Assembly: GCF_027706845.1 (NCBI RefSeq)
Contig: NZ_JAQGCZ010000023.1
Span: 1-49,967, forward strand
DNA length: 49,967 nt
Reading direction: 5' to 3'
Source of the DNA: Mycolicibacterium sp. BiH015
GTDB taxonomy: Bacteria > Actinomycetota > Actinomycetes > Mycobacteriales > Mycobacteriaceae
Shown piece by piece: positions 16,658-25,160 of the stretch. The notes beneath the pieces are model-generated. The model searched no databases, was not told where the DNA came from, and saw only the letters and a list, made by a program, of their open reading frames with translations. A program made the translations under genes and the position numbers. The first letter of the stretch is position 1, and every line of letters begins with the position of its first letter.

Positions 16658-18687
16658 CGCGTATGCCCTCGGATGCACCCCAGTGCCGCGGCGACGACCG
16701 CGTCGGTGGTGAGACCGAGGGCAGCGGCGACCTGCGCGCCCGGCCCGCTCTCCCCGAACCTGTTGATACCGATCACTGCGTCGTCGGGCGCGGCGATCGC
16801 CCGCCATCCGGCGGGCACCCCGGCCTCTATCCACACCGTCGGCGCCGGGGGCCTGCCGAGTTCGCCGTTGCGCAGCGCCGCGTCGAGACGCTCCCGACAC
16901 ATCACCGACACGACTCGTGCGTCGACGCCGCGCGTCGCAAGCGTGTCGGCGGCGGCAAGAGCCAGCGCGACCTCGGACCCGCTGGCCGCGAGGATGACAT
17001 CGGGAGCGGCCTCGCCGCCGCGGACGGTGCGGGCACCGAACCGCCGGAGATCGTCCAGACGCGCACCGCCGAGCACCGGCAGATCCTGCCGAGAGAGCAC
17101 GAGAACCGTTGGCCCACAGGTATTCGCGACGGCCATCTGCCACGCGGCGGCAGTCTCGGAGAAATCTGCGGGCCGCAGCACCGTCACCCCGGGGATCAGG
17201 CGGAGCGACTCGAGCTGCTCGACCGGCTGATGGGTCGGGCCGTCCTCACCCACGTGCACCGAATCGTGGGTGAACACGTAGATCACCGGCAGCCTCATCA
17301 GCGCCGACAGCCGCAACGCGGGCCGCAGATAGTCGGCGAAGACCAGGAAGGTGCTGCCGAACGGGCGCAGCCCTCCGTGCAGGGCCATCCCGTTCAGCAC
17401 AGCCGCCATGCCGTGTTCGCGAATGCCGAAATGGATGGTGCGTCCACCGAACCGGCCGGGCCCCACATCGCCGCCGGCGATAGCGGTGTTGGTGGAAGCG
17501 GCCAGGTCCGCAGATCCGCCGACGAGGCCCGGGTATTCGGCCGCCAGCGCTTCCAAGACGGCGCCGGACGCTTTGCGGGTGGCGACCATGCCGCCGGGCA
17601 CAGCCTCATCGGCCAACATCGCGATCCGGTCGAGGTCGTCGGGTGCCGGAACGGCGTCGAGCGGGAACTGCGCCGACAGAGCGGCATGGTCGGCCTGCCA
17701 CCGGGCGTGTGCGTCCGACCATCGGCGGTGCGCTTCGGCGCCTCGGGCGCCCACGACGGCTGCGGCGGCCGCCACGGCGTCGGGCACGTGGAACGCGCCG
17801 TGCGGCCACTGGAGACGGGCACGCATTCTCGCGAGCACATCGGGACCGAGTGGGCTGCCGTGCGCCTTGGGGGTGCCTTCGACACCCGGAGCGCCGAAGC
17901 CGATCGTGGTGCGCACGCGCACCAGGGTCGGTCTGCCATCGGGATCGGTGCACTGGCCCAGAGCCCGGTCCAGTTCGGCGACGTCGTTTCCGTCGGCGAC
18001 GGTGAGCACCCGCCACCCGTAGGCGCCGAAGCGGGCCGCGACGTCGTCTGCGCAGCTGCGCGAAGCCGGGCCGTCGATGGTGATGTCGTTGTCGTCGAAG
18101 ATCACCGTCAACCTGTCCAGGCCGAGCCGGCCTGCCAGGGAGGCGGCTTCGTGGCTGATGCCTTCCATCAGATCGCCGTCGCCCGCGAGGACCCAGGTGC
18201 GGTGATCGACAACGGTATGGCCGTCGATGTTGCAGCGGGCGGCCAACATTCGCTCGGCGAGCGCCATGCCCACCGCGTTGGCGATGCCCTGCCCGAGCGG
18301 ACCTGTCGTCGTCTCGACGCCCGGTGTGTGGCCGTACTCGGGATGTCCGGGAGTGCGTGAGCCGAGCTGCCGGAAGCGGCGCAACTCCGACATCGGAAGG
18401 TCATACCCGAACACGTGCAGCAGCGCATACAGCAGCATCGAGCCGTGCCCCGCCGACAGGACGAATCGGTCGCGGTCAGGCCACGTCGGATCGGCGGGGT
18501 CGTGACGCAGATGGCGCGACCACAGCGTCCAGGCGACGGTGCTCGTGCCGAGAGGCAGCCCGGGATGTCCGCTGCCGGCGGCCTGGACGGCGTCGGCAGC
18601 GAGGAATCGCACGGTGTTGATCGCCAGGCGATCGAAATCTTCGGTGCGGTAGGCGATGTCATCAGCGGCTTCGGAGGCGCGTGTCAT
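16654..18687 (-). CDS. cbbT: Transketolase
   Basis: A 677-aa thiamine-diphosphate transketolase moving two-carbon ketol units between sugar phosphates in the Calvin and pentose phosphate cycles. SGHPGLPLG (H41) and the ThDP/Mg motif GDGDLMEG (169-176), followed by DDNDITIDG, lie in the first domain. The pyrimidine domain has GGSADLAAS, GIREHGMA and DSVHVGEDGPTHQP; the C-terminal domain has ASGSEVALA. The length is standard. ATG 18687 overlaps the rpe stop (ATGA). The cell very likely has another transketolase for housekeeping beside zwf/tal, so this is probably the autotrophic copy; that is inference. Confidence 0.93.
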   Translation of the reverse strand: MTRASEAADDIAYRTEDFDRLAINTVRFLAADAVQAAGSGHPGLPLGTSTVAWTLWSRHLRHDPADPTWPDRDRFVLSAGHGSMLLYALLHVFGYDLPMSELRRFRQLGSRTPGHPEYGHTPGVETTTGPLGQGIANAVGMALAERMLAARCNIDGHTVVDHRTWVLAGDGDLMEGISHEAASLAGRLGLDRLTVIFDDNDITIDGPASRSCADDVAARFGAYGWRVLTVADGNDVAELDRALGQCTDPDGRPTLVRVRTTIGFGAPGVEGTPKAHGSPLGPDVLARMRARLQWPHGAFHVPDAVAAAAAVVGARGAEAHRRWSDAHARWQADHAALSAQFPLDAVPAPDDLDRIAMLADEAVPGGMVATRKASGAVLEALAAEYPGLVGGSADLAASTNTAIAGGDVGPGRFGGRTIHFGIREHGMAAVLNGMALHGGLRPFGSTFLVFADYLRPALRLSALMRLPVIYVFTHDSVHVGEDGPTHQPVEQLESLRLIPGVTVLRPADFSETAAAWQMAVANTCGPTVLVLSRQDLPVLGGARLDDLRRFGARTVRGGEAAPDVILAASGSEVALALAAADTLATRGVDARVVSVMCRERLDAALRNGELGRPPAPTVWIEAGVPAGWRAIAAPDDAVIGINRFGESGPGAQVAAALGLTTDAVVAAALGCIRGHTR

Positions 18688-19370
18688 TGCAGGACCCACC
18701 TTTCTCCGGCGACGGCGCGCAGCGCGTCGATGCGGTCGGACATGGTGCCGGGACCGCCGAACAGCGCCGAGCCGGCGCAGAAGACGTCCGCACCGGCCGC
18801 GGCCGCCGCGGCGATGGTGGAAGGCCCGATCCCGCCGTCCACCTCCAGCTCGACATTGAGTCCGCGGCAATCGATCTCAGCTCGCGCAGCGGCGATCTTG
18901 GATTCCATCTCGGCGAGGTAGCGCTGGCCGCCGAAGCCCGGATTCACGGTCATCACCAGCAACAGGTCGGTGATGCCCAGAACGTATTCGACTGCCGCCA
19001 ACGGGGTGGCGGGGTTGAGAGCGACTCCCGCACGCGCCCCCAGGTCGCGGATTCGACCGAGGGTGCGGTGGAGGTGTCTGCACGCCTCGGCATGCACGAT
19101 GACGATCCCGCAGCCGGCCTGCACCCACCGCTCCAGCATCGGATCGGGATCCTCGACCATCAGGTGCGCCTCGAAGTCGATCTGCACCAGATCGCGGGTC
19201 GCGGCGATCACGTCGGGACCGAACGTGAGGTTCGGCACGAACCGGCCGTCCATGACGTCCCATTGGATGCGGTCTATCCCCGCGGCCTCGAGCGCCGCGA
19301 CATCGCGACCGAGTTCGGAGAAATCGGCGGGCAGCACCGAGGCCACCACTTGGGGGGTCGAACGCGTCAT
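18684..19370 (-). CDS. rpe: Ribulose-phosphate 3-epimerase
   Basis: A 228-aa TIM-barrel epimerase interconverting ribulose-5-phosphate and xylulose-5-phosphate. Family motifs are DVMDGRFVPNLTFGP, FEAHLMVEDP, HAEA, VMTVNPGFGGQRYL and EVDGGIGPST; the catalytic aspartates are in DVMDG and EVDGG. First gene of the minus-strand operon with transketolase and cbbY. ATG at 19370 lacks an evident Shine-Dalgarno. It is divergent from a NarL-type response regulator, and the shared 122-bp region contains a GC-rich palindrome. Confidence 0.93.
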   Translation of the reverse strand: MTRSTPQVVASVLPADFSELGRDVAALEAAGIDRIQWDVMDGRFVPNLTFGPDVIAATRDLVQIDFEAHLMVEDPDPMLERWVQAGCGIVIVHAEACRHLHRTLGRIRDLGARAGVALNPATPLAAVEYVLGITDLLLVMTVNPGFGGQRYLAEMESKIAAARAEIDCRGLNVELEVDGGIGPSTIAAAAAAGADVFCAGSALFGGPGTMSDRIDALRAVAGERWVLQ

Positions 19371-19404
19371 GACCGAAGACTAAAGAAATTCACATTCGCT
19401 CTTT

Positions 19405-19422
19405 ATCCCCGCAGCGGGGGAT
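19405..19422. promoter_or_regulatory. GC-rich palindrome between rpe and the response regulator
   Basis: Near-perfect inverted repeat with core CCCCGCAGCGGGG (19407-19419), flanked by AT and AT; one extra G breaks full symmetry. Beside it on the rpe side of the minus strand is CATAAT (19426-19421), a possible -10. It may be an operator for the divergent pair. Confidence 0.4.
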
Positions 19423-19457
19423 TATGTGGGGGTTACCGAAATGGCCAGAAAAATTTC

Positions 19458-19493
19458 GTGACGCGGTCCGAGCTCGCCATTATCGTGAGCCCA
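19458..19493 (+). promoter_or_regulatory. Leaderless SigA-type promoter of the response regulator
   Basis: GTGACG (19458-19463) and TATCGT (19481-19486) are separated by exactly 17 bp. The predicted start falls on the ATG at 19493 and there is no ribosome site, so a leaderless mRNA is likely. Confidence 0.5.
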
Positions 19494-20164
19494 TGACGGC
19501 GGCTATGTCGACAATTCCCGTGCGCGTGGTTCTGGTCGATGACCACGAAATGGTGATCGAAGGTCTCAAGGCGATGCTCGCCGCTTTCCGGAGCAGGATC
19601 AGGGTCGTCGGGGTGACGGTGGGCGCGGACAACGCGCTCACGGTGATCGACGGTCTCAAACCCGACATCGTGCTGTGCGATGTGCGGATGCAGGGTGCGA
19701 GCGGGCTCGACCTGTGCCGGGCCATCCGTGAACGCGACCCGCAGCGTCGCGTGGTGTTGCTGTCGGTCTACGACGACGAGCAGTACCTGTTTCAGGCGCT
19801 GCGGGTGGGGGCGTCGGGCTATCTCCTCAAGGGCATCAGCAGCGACCAGCTGGTCCGGCAGCTCGAGGACGTGCACGCCGGGCGCATCGCCATCGACGCC
19901 GGCCTCGCAGCCCGCGCGGTCGAAACCGCGGCCCGGTTGCAGCGCGACGAGTTCTGGCCAGGCGCCCGTCAAGGACTCACGCAGCGCGAGAGCGAGATCC
20001 TCTCGTTCGTGGTGGCGGGTCTGTCCAACCGCGGGATCGCCGGCAAACTCGTCATCGGCGACGAGACGGTCAAGAGCCACCTGCGATCGATCTACCGCAA
20101 GCTCGGCGTCGGCGACCGGACAGCGGCGGTCGCGATCGCGCTGCGCGAGGGCATCTTCCAGTGA
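19493..20164 (+). CDS. NarL/FixJ-type response regulator
   Basis: A 223-aa two-component response regulator. The receiver domain has DDHEMVIEGL (acidic pocket), the phospho-acceptor D63 in CDVRMQG, the switch serine in VVLLSVYDD and the lysine in GYLLKG. The C-terminal LuxR helix-turn-helix runs through LTQRESEILSFVVAGLSNRGIAGKLVIGDETVKSHL. No histidine kinase is encoded in the window, so it is locally an orphan. It sits between rpe and the aldolase, both Calvin-cycle genes, and may control them. ATG 19493 is favoured by the promoter position; ATG 19505 is an alternative. Confidence 0.88.
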   Translation: MTAAMSTIPVRVVLVDDHEMVIEGLKAMLAAFRSRIRVVGVTVGADNALTVIDGLKPDIVLCDVRMQGASGLDLCRAIRERDPQRRVVLLSVYDDEQYLFQALRVGASGYLLKGISSDQLVRQLEDVHAGRIAIDAGLAARAVETAARLQRDEFWPGARQGLTQRESEILSFVVAGLSNRGIAGKLVIGDETVKSHLRSIYRKLGVGDRTAAVAIALREGIFQ

Positions 20165-20172
20165 TCGGTGCA

Positions 20173-20204
20173 CCTCCCGCGAGCGCCGGGGCGCTCGCGG
20201 GAGG
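20173..20204. terminator. Bidirectional hairpin terminator
   Basis: CCTCCCGCGAGCGCC (20173-20187) pairs with its exact complement at 20190-20204. It lies in the 66-bp gap between two convergent genes. No U-tract follows, as is common for mycobacterial hairpin terminators. Confidence 0.8.
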
Positions 20205-20230
20205 GCGGGGATGACGTCAGGCCGGCCGGC

Positions 20231-21229
20231 TCACGCAGCCCGCAGCCGGACGGCGCCGGCATTGGCGGTGACGTGCCGGGCCAGCGCCTGCTGGCCGGCG
20301 ACCCATTGCGATTCCTCGCCGCGCCACGCGGCCAACGCCGGAGACACCAGCGCCCGACCGAACGAGAAGGTCAGCGGCCACGGCGTCCGGTGCTTCTGCA
20401 GTTCGGCGAGATTGGCCGTCGCGCGTTCGGGGTCCTGACCGCCCGACAGGAAGGCCACCCCGGCCAGATCGGCAGGCCACGCGCGCAGCACGTTCACGGT
20501 CGCAGCTGCGACCTCACCCGGGGTCGCGGGTGTGCCGTGGTCTTCGCCCTCGATGACCATGTTCGGTTTGAGCACGATACCGGCCAGGTCCACGCCGAGC
20601 GCCGCCAGCTGCTGACGCACCGCGGCGTGCACCGTCGACGTGACATCGAGGCAGCGCTGCAGATCGTGGTCGCCGGTCATCAGCACCTCGGGTTCGACGA
20701 TCGGCACCAGCCCGGCCTCCTGGCAGGCCGCCGCGTAGCGGGCCAGTGCGTTGGCGTTGCTGATCGTCGCCCCCCAACTGGGCAGGGTGTCCGAGATCGT
20801 GAAGACCGCGCGCCACTTCGCGAAGACCGCGCCGATCTCGGCGTAGTGGGCCAATCGCGCGGGCAACCCGTCGAGGCCTTCCGTCACGGTCTCGCCCGGT
20901 AGACCCGGGGCGGGTTTGGCGCCGGTGTCGACCTTGACCCCGGGCAGGATGCCGCGCTGCCGGACCGCGTCGGCGAACGGGTTGCCGTCCCGGAAGACCT
21001 GGTGCAGCGTCTCGTCGCAGAAGATGATCCCGGAGACGCCGTCGGCCAGGCCGGGTGTGCTGCACAGCAGCTCCCGGTACGTGCGGCGGGCGTCTGCGGA
21101 CGGCTCGACGCCGGCCTTCTGCAGGCGCGACGACATCGTCGCGACGCTCTCGTCGGCCGCGAGAATCCCTTTGCCGGGCGCCGTCAGCCGGGCGGCGATC
21201 TGTCTGCACGTGCTGTGCCGTTCGGTCAT
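20231..21229 (-). CDS. Fructose-bisphosphate aldolase, class I
   Basis: A 332-aa Schiff-base (class I) aldolase, joining or splitting fructose-1,6-bisphosphate and possibly sedoheptulose-1,7-bisphosphate. GKGILAADES is the N-terminal signature, K138 (AKWRAV) corresponds to the phosphate-site lysine, and K221 in IVLKPNMVIEG is the Schiff-base lysine. SGGQDPE and SFGRAL follow. ATG 21229 is preceded by AAGGAG. Mycobacteria normally rely on a class II Fba, so this metal-independent enzyme beside RuBisCO is probably dedicated to the Calvin cycle. It is divergent from cbbL. Confidence 0.9.
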   Translation of the reverse strand: MTERHSTCRQIAARLTAPGKGILAADESVATMSSRLQKAGVEPSADARRTYRELLCSTPGLADGVSGIIFCDETLHQVFRDGNPFADAVRQRGILPGVKVDTGAKPAPGLPGETVTEGLDGLPARLAHYAEIGAVFAKWRAVFTISDTLPSWGATISNANALARYAAACQEAGLVPIVEPEVLMTGDHDLQRCLDVTSTVHAAVRQQLAALGVDLAGIVLKPNMVIEGEDHGTPATPGEVAAATVNVLRAWPADLAGVAFLSGGQDPERATANLAELQKHRTPWPLTFSFGRALVSPALAAWRGEESQWVAGQQALARHVTANAGAVRLRAA

Positions 21230-21326
21230 GGACTGCTCCTTCGGTCGCTCATGGCAGGGACGCTAGGACCGCGCCGACGACCGACGCCTCACCCAACGGG
21301 TTGACGCGACGGGGGATCCCGCAAAT

Positions 21327-21344
21327 CTGAAGTAAATACTTCAG
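21327..21344. promoter_or_regulatory. Perfect palindrome, probable CbbR activator site for cbbL
   Basis: CTGAAGTA (21327-21334) and TACTTCAG (21337-21344) are exact reverse complements around AA. Its centre is about 41.5 bp upstream of the start site inferred from the -10 at 21365-21370, a typical activator position. A further CTTCAG half-site is at 21372-21377, 33 bp after the first. CbbR is the first candidate; the response regulator or AraC protein cannot be excluded. Confidence 0.6.
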
Positions 21345-21364
21345 TGTCGGCGCGGAAATCTAGA

Positions 21365-21370
21365 TAGACT
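21365..21370 (+). promoter_or_regulatory. Putative -10 element of the cbbLSXR operon
   Basis: TAGACT fits TANNNT. The -35 position (CAGTGT) is poor and overlaps the palindrome, which suits an activator-dependent promoter. The leader to the ATG at 21402 is about 25 nt and carries only a weak CAGG ribosome site. Confidence 0.4.
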
Positions 21371-21401
21371 GCTTCAGCATTGAGCTGCCACCGTTTCAGG
21401 C

Positions 21402-22832
21402 ATGGCAAACAGATGGAACGCGGGAGTGATCCCGTACGCGGAAATGGGTTACTGGCAGCCGGACTACGAGCCGAAGGACACCGACGTGCTGTGTGCCTTC
21501 CGGATCACCCCGCAGGAGGGGGTGCCGCCCGAGGAGGCGGGCGCGGCCGTGGCCGGTGAGTCGTCGACGGCGACGTGGACCGTTGTGTGGACGGATCGGC
21601 TCACCACCTTCGAGCACTATCAAGCCAAGTGCTATCGGGTGGAGGCGGTCCCCAACACACCCGGGCAGTGGATCGCGTGGATCGCCTACGACCTCGACCT
21701 GTTCGAGGAGGGTTCCATCGCCAACCTCACCAGTTCGATCATCGGCAACGTGTTCGGCTTCAAACCGCTCAAAGCGCTTCGCCTTGAAGACATGCGGATC
21801 CCCACGCACTACGTCAAGACGTTCCAGGGGCCGGCGCACGGCATCGTCATGGAACGCGAACACCTCGGCAAGTTCGGCAGACCGCTCCTCGGGGCGACGA
21901 CCAAGCCGAAGCTGGGGCTGTCGGCGCGCAACTACGGTCGCGTCGTCTACGAAGCCCTGCGCGGCGGGCTCGACTTCACGAAGGACGACGAGAACATCAA
22001 CAGCCAGCCGTTCATGCGGTGGCGTGACCGCTTCCTGTTCTGCATGGAGGCGGTGAATCGGGCGCAGGCCGCGACCGGCGAGATCAAGGGCCACTACCTC
22101 AACATCACCGCCGGAACCATGGAACAGATGTACGAGCGTGCCGAGTTCGCCTCCGAGCTCGGATCGGTGATCGTGATGATCGATCTGACCATCGGCTACA
22201 CCGCGATCCAGTCGATGGCCCGATGGGCCCGCGACAACGGCGTCATCCTGCATCTGCACCGAGCCGGCCACGGCACCTACACCCGGCAGAAGTCGCACGG
22301 TGTGAGCTTCCGCGTCATCTCCAAGTGGATGCGGCTGGCCGGTGTGGACCACATTCACGCGGGCACCGTCGTCGGAAAGCTCGAAGGAGACCCGAACACC
22401 ACCGCAGGTTTCTACGACACGTTGCGGCTCGACAGCGTCGCGGCGGATCCGGTCAAGGGCCTCTACTTCGACCAGCAGTGGGCGTCGATGCCCGGCGTGA
22501 TGCCGGTGGCTTCCGGCGGCATCCACGCCGGCCAGATGCACCAGCTCATCCATCACCTCGGTGAGGACGTGGTGATGCAGTTCGGCGGCGGAACCATCGG
22601 ACACCCGATGGGGATTGCCGCGGGCGCGGAGGCGAACCGCGTGGCCCTCGAAGCGATGATCAAGGCCCGCAACGAAGGGCGCGACTACTACGCCGAAGGC
22701 CCCGACATCCTCAGGAAGGCGGCCGCCAACAACCGGGCGCTGGACACTGCGCTGGCGACGTGGGGCGACATCACCTTCAACTACGAATCCACCGACACCC
22801 CCGACGTCGTCCCGACGCCGACACGGGTCTAG
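21402..22832 (+). CDS. cbbL: RuBisCO large subunit, form I red-type
   Basis: A 476-aa large subunit of ribulose-1,5-bisphosphate carboxylase/oxygenase. KPKLGLS begins with K168, the carbamylated lysine is K194 in GLDFTKDDEN, and K326 in GTVVGKLEGDP is the loop-6 lysine; HRAGHGTYTRQ and SGGIHAGQMHQ complete the active site. The N-terminal WNAGVIPYAEMGYW start, linkage to CbbX and an extended small subunit place it in red-type form I (IC/IE); separating IC from actinobacterial IE needs a tree. All catalytic residues I can check are intact. First gene of the operon. Confidence 0.97.
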   Translation: MANRWNAGVIPYAEMGYWQPDYEPKDTDVLCAFRITPQEGVPPEEAGAAVAGESSTATWTVVWTDRLTTFEHYQAKCYRVEAVPNTPGQWIAWIAYDLDLFEEGSIANLTSSIIGNVFGFKPLKALRLEDMRIPTHYVKTFQGPAHGIVMEREHLGKFGRPLLGATTKPKLGLSARNYGRVVYEALRGGLDFTKDDENINSQPFMRWRDRFLFCMEAVNRAQAATGEIKGHYLNITAGTMEQMYERAEFASELGSVIVMIDLTIGYTAIQSMARWARDNGVILHLHRAGHGTYTRQKSHGVSFRVISKWMRLAGVDHIHAGTVVGKLEGDPNTTAGFYDTLRLDSVAADPVKGLYFDQQWASMPGVMPVASGGIHAGQMHQLIHHLGEDVVMQFGGGTIGHPMGIAAGAEANRVALEAMIKARNEGRDYYAEGPDILRKAAANNRALDTALATWGDITFNYESTDTPDVVPTPTRV

Positions 22833-22855
22833 ACCGGACGAGGAGACCGACGAGC

Positions 22856-23281
22856 ATGAGGATCACCCAGGGCACGTTCTCGTACCTGCCCGACTTCACC
22901 GACGAGGAGATCACGGCGCAGATCGACTACGCGCTGTCGCACGGCTGGCCGCTGTCGGTCGAGTTCACCGACGACCCGCACCCCCGCAACATCTACTGGG
23001 AGATGTGGGGTCTGCCGATGTTCGACCTCAAGGATCCGGCGGGCGTGCTGATGGAGGTCAACGCGTGCCGGGCGGCCCACCCGGACCACTACATCCGGCT
23101 CAACGCTTATGACGCCGGCCTCGGACGGCAGACGACGGCGCTGTCGTTCATCGTCAACCGGCCCGCGGACGAGCCGGGATTCCGCCTCGACCGCGCCGAA
23201 CGGGCCAACCGACAGATCGGCTACAGCACCCATGCCTATGCCACCGATGTCCCGTCGGGGCAGCGGTATGCGTCGTCGTGA
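22856..23281 (+). CDS. cbbS: RuBisCO small subunit
   Basis: A 141-aa small subunit capping the L8 core. RITQGTFSYLPDFTDEEI starts the protein and HPRNIYWEMWGLPMFD is the family core. The length and C-terminal tail beyond ADEPGFRLDRAE match red-type small subunits, which carry an extra beta-hairpin filling the central channel. ATG 22856 lies about 10 nt after GAGGAG and 23 bp after the cbbL stop. The stop overlaps cbbX (GTGA). Confidence 0.95.
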   Translation: MRITQGTFSYLPDFTDEEITAQIDYALSHGWPLSVEFTDDPHPRNIYWEMWGLPMFDLKDPAGVLMEVNACRAAHPDHYIRLNAYDAGLGRQTTALSFIVNRPADEPGFRLDRAERANRQIGYSTHAYATDVPSGQRYASS

Positions 23282-24231
23282 CCAGAAGCGCTTTCGGCAT
23301 TCGACCCGTCGACGCCGAGCCTGAACCCCAGCCGGAATTGCTGCTGCCCGACGCCAGGGTCGACCTGGCGTCGGAGCGGGCGCGGTCCGGGGTCGACGAC
23401 GTGCTGGACGCGCTGGATCGCGAACTCATCGGACTGCAACCGGTGAAGACCCGCATCGCCGAGATCGCGGCGCTGCTGCTGGTCGATCGGATGCGGGCCC
23501 GGTTCGGGCTGCATGCGCCCCAACCGACGCTGCACATGTGCTTCACCGGTAATCCGGGCACGGGCAAGACCACGGTCGCAGTGCGCATGGCCGACCTGCT
23601 GCACCGGCTGGGTTACCTGCGGCGCGGGCATCTGGTCACTGTCACCCGCGATGATCTGGTGGGTGAGTACGTCGGCCATACCGCGCCGAAGACCAAGGAC
23701 GTCATCAAGCGCGCGATGGGTGGCGTGCTGTTCATCGACGAGGCCTACTACCTCTACAAGGCCGACAACGAGCGCGACTACGGCGGCGAAGCCATCGAGA
23801 TCCTCCTGCAGGTGATGGAGAACAACCGAGACGACCTCGTGGTGATCCTGGCCGGCTACGCGGACAAGATGGACCACTTCTTCTCCGCCAACCCGGGCAT
23901 GCAGAGCCGGATCGCCCACCACGTGACGTTCCCCGACTACACCGTCGCCGAGCTCGAGAACATCGCCGTGCTGATGTGCGATGGTCTGGGCTACCGATTT
24001 TCCGACGAAGCGCGCGCCCTGTTCGGTGACTACCTGCGCAAGCGCAGGGAACAGCCGTGGTTCGCCAATGCCCGCAGCGTGCGAAACGCGATCGAGCGGG
24101 CGCGCCTCCGTCAGGCCCGCCGACTCGTCGACGGAACACGCGCCAGCGTCGGGATGTCGGAGCTGACCACCATCGAAGCCGAGGACCTCCTGGCGAGCCG
24201 GGTGTTCGGCACCGACGGTGGTGCGGGATGA
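23278..24231 (+). CDS. cbbX: Red-type RuBisCO activase CbbX
   Basis: A 317-aa AAA+ protein that pulls inhibitory sugar phosphates from red-type RuBisCO, normally as a ring acting on the large-subunit tail. Walker A is GNPGTGKT (91-98), Walker B is LFIDEA (D154, E155), and the pore-loop segment is EYVGHTAPKTKD. Sensor and arginine-finger regions (VVILAGY, NPGMQSRI) follow. GTG 23278 overlaps the cbbS stop, giving coupled translation. The match of CbbX with red-type subunits supports a functional set. Confidence 0.95.
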   Translation: MTRSAFGIRPVDAEPEPQPELLLPDARVDLASERARSGVDDVLDALDRELIGLQPVKTRIAEIAALLLVDRMRARFGLHAPQPTLHMCFTGNPGTGKTTVAVRMADLLHRLGYLRRGHLVTVTRDDLVGEYVGHTAPKTKDVIKRAMGGVLFIDEAYYLYKADNERDYGGEAIEILLQVMENNRDDLVVILAGYADKMDHFFSANPGMQSRIAHHVTFPDYTVAELENIAVLMCDGLGYRFSDEARALFGDYLRKRREQPWFANARSVRNAIERARLRQARRLVDGTRASVGMSELTTIEAEDLLASRVFGTDGGAG

Positions 24232-25160
24232 CGACGAACGCCCGGCTCCGGGTGCTCGTCGAACTCGCCGATGCGGGGTCGGTGCGCGGTGCCGCCGAGC
24301 GTCTGGTGGTCACCGAGTCGTCGGTCTCGTCGGCGGTGCGTGCGTTGAGCGCCGACATCGGCATCGCCCTGGTCGACCGGTACGGCCGCGGTGTGCGGTT
24401 GACCCCGGCCGGCGAACGATACGTCGAGTACGCCCGAAAGATCCTGGGCCTGCACGACGAGGCGATTCTGGCCGCACGGGGCGAGGCCGACCCGGAGAAC
24501 GGTTCGATCCGGCTGGCCGCGGTGACGTCGGCCGGGGAGCTGCTCATCCCCGCGGCGCTGGCGACGTTCCGGGCCGATCACCCCGGCGTGGTGTTGCACC
24601 TCGAGGTGGCGCCGCGCACGCAGGTATGGCCAATGCTGGCCCGCCATGAGGTCGATCTCGTCGTGGCGGGCCGGCCACCGGAAGACCTGCGTCGCAAGGT
24701 GCGGGTGCGGGCAGTCAAACCCAACGACCTCGTGGTGGTCGGGGCACCGGATCTGGCCGGTGAGTTCGGCGTGTCCACCGCTACGTGGTTGCTGCGTGAG
24801 ACGGGTTCGGGGACGCGGTCGACGTTGTCGGCGCTGCTCGACGACCTCGACGTCACCCCTCCCCAGCTGGTCCTCGGCTCTCACGGAGCGGTCGTGTCGT
24901 CGGCTGTCGCCGGACTCGGCGTGACGCTGGTGTCGCGCCAGGCGGTCGGCCGCGAACTCGAAGCCGGTGCGCTCGTGGTCCTCGCGGTGCCGGGAACGCC
25001 ACTGAACCGGCCCTGGCACGTGGTCACCCAGCAGCGTCCGACGATGTCGACGCAACTGCTCGTCGATCACCTGTTGGCGCAACCCGCACTGGGGTGGACA
25101 CGGCCGGCACGGCTGCGCGCCGCCGAGCTGTCGACCTCCTCCGACGCGCTACCTGCGTAG
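24228..25160 (+). CDS. cbbR: LysR-type regulator, CbbR-like
   Basis: A 310-aa LysR-family protein. The winged HTH is at residues about 3-60 (VLVELADAGSVRGAAERLVVTESSVSSAVRAL) and the effector domain begins near residue 90 (GSIRLAAVTSAGELLIP). The start overlaps the cbbX stop (ATGA). CbbR proteins usually lie divergent from cbbL; here it is the last gene of the operon, so it could amplify its own expression. It overlaps the 3' end of the convergent AraC gene by 12 bp. CbbR identity rests on context. Confidence 0.85.
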   Translation: MTTNARLRVLVELADAGSVRGAAERLVVTESSVSSAVRALSADIGIALVDRYGRGVRLTPAGERYVEYARKILGLHDEAILAARGEADPENGSIRLAAVTSAGELLIPAALATFRADHPGVVLHLEVAPRTQVWPMLARHEVDLVVAGRPPEDLRRKVRVRAVKPNDLVVVGAPDLAGEFGVSTATWLLRETGSGTRSTLSALLDDLDVTPPQLVLGSHGAVVSSAVAGLGVTLVSRQAVGRELEAGALVVLAVPGTPLNRPWHVVTQQRPTMSTQLLVDHLLAQPALGWTRPARLRAAELSTSSDALPA

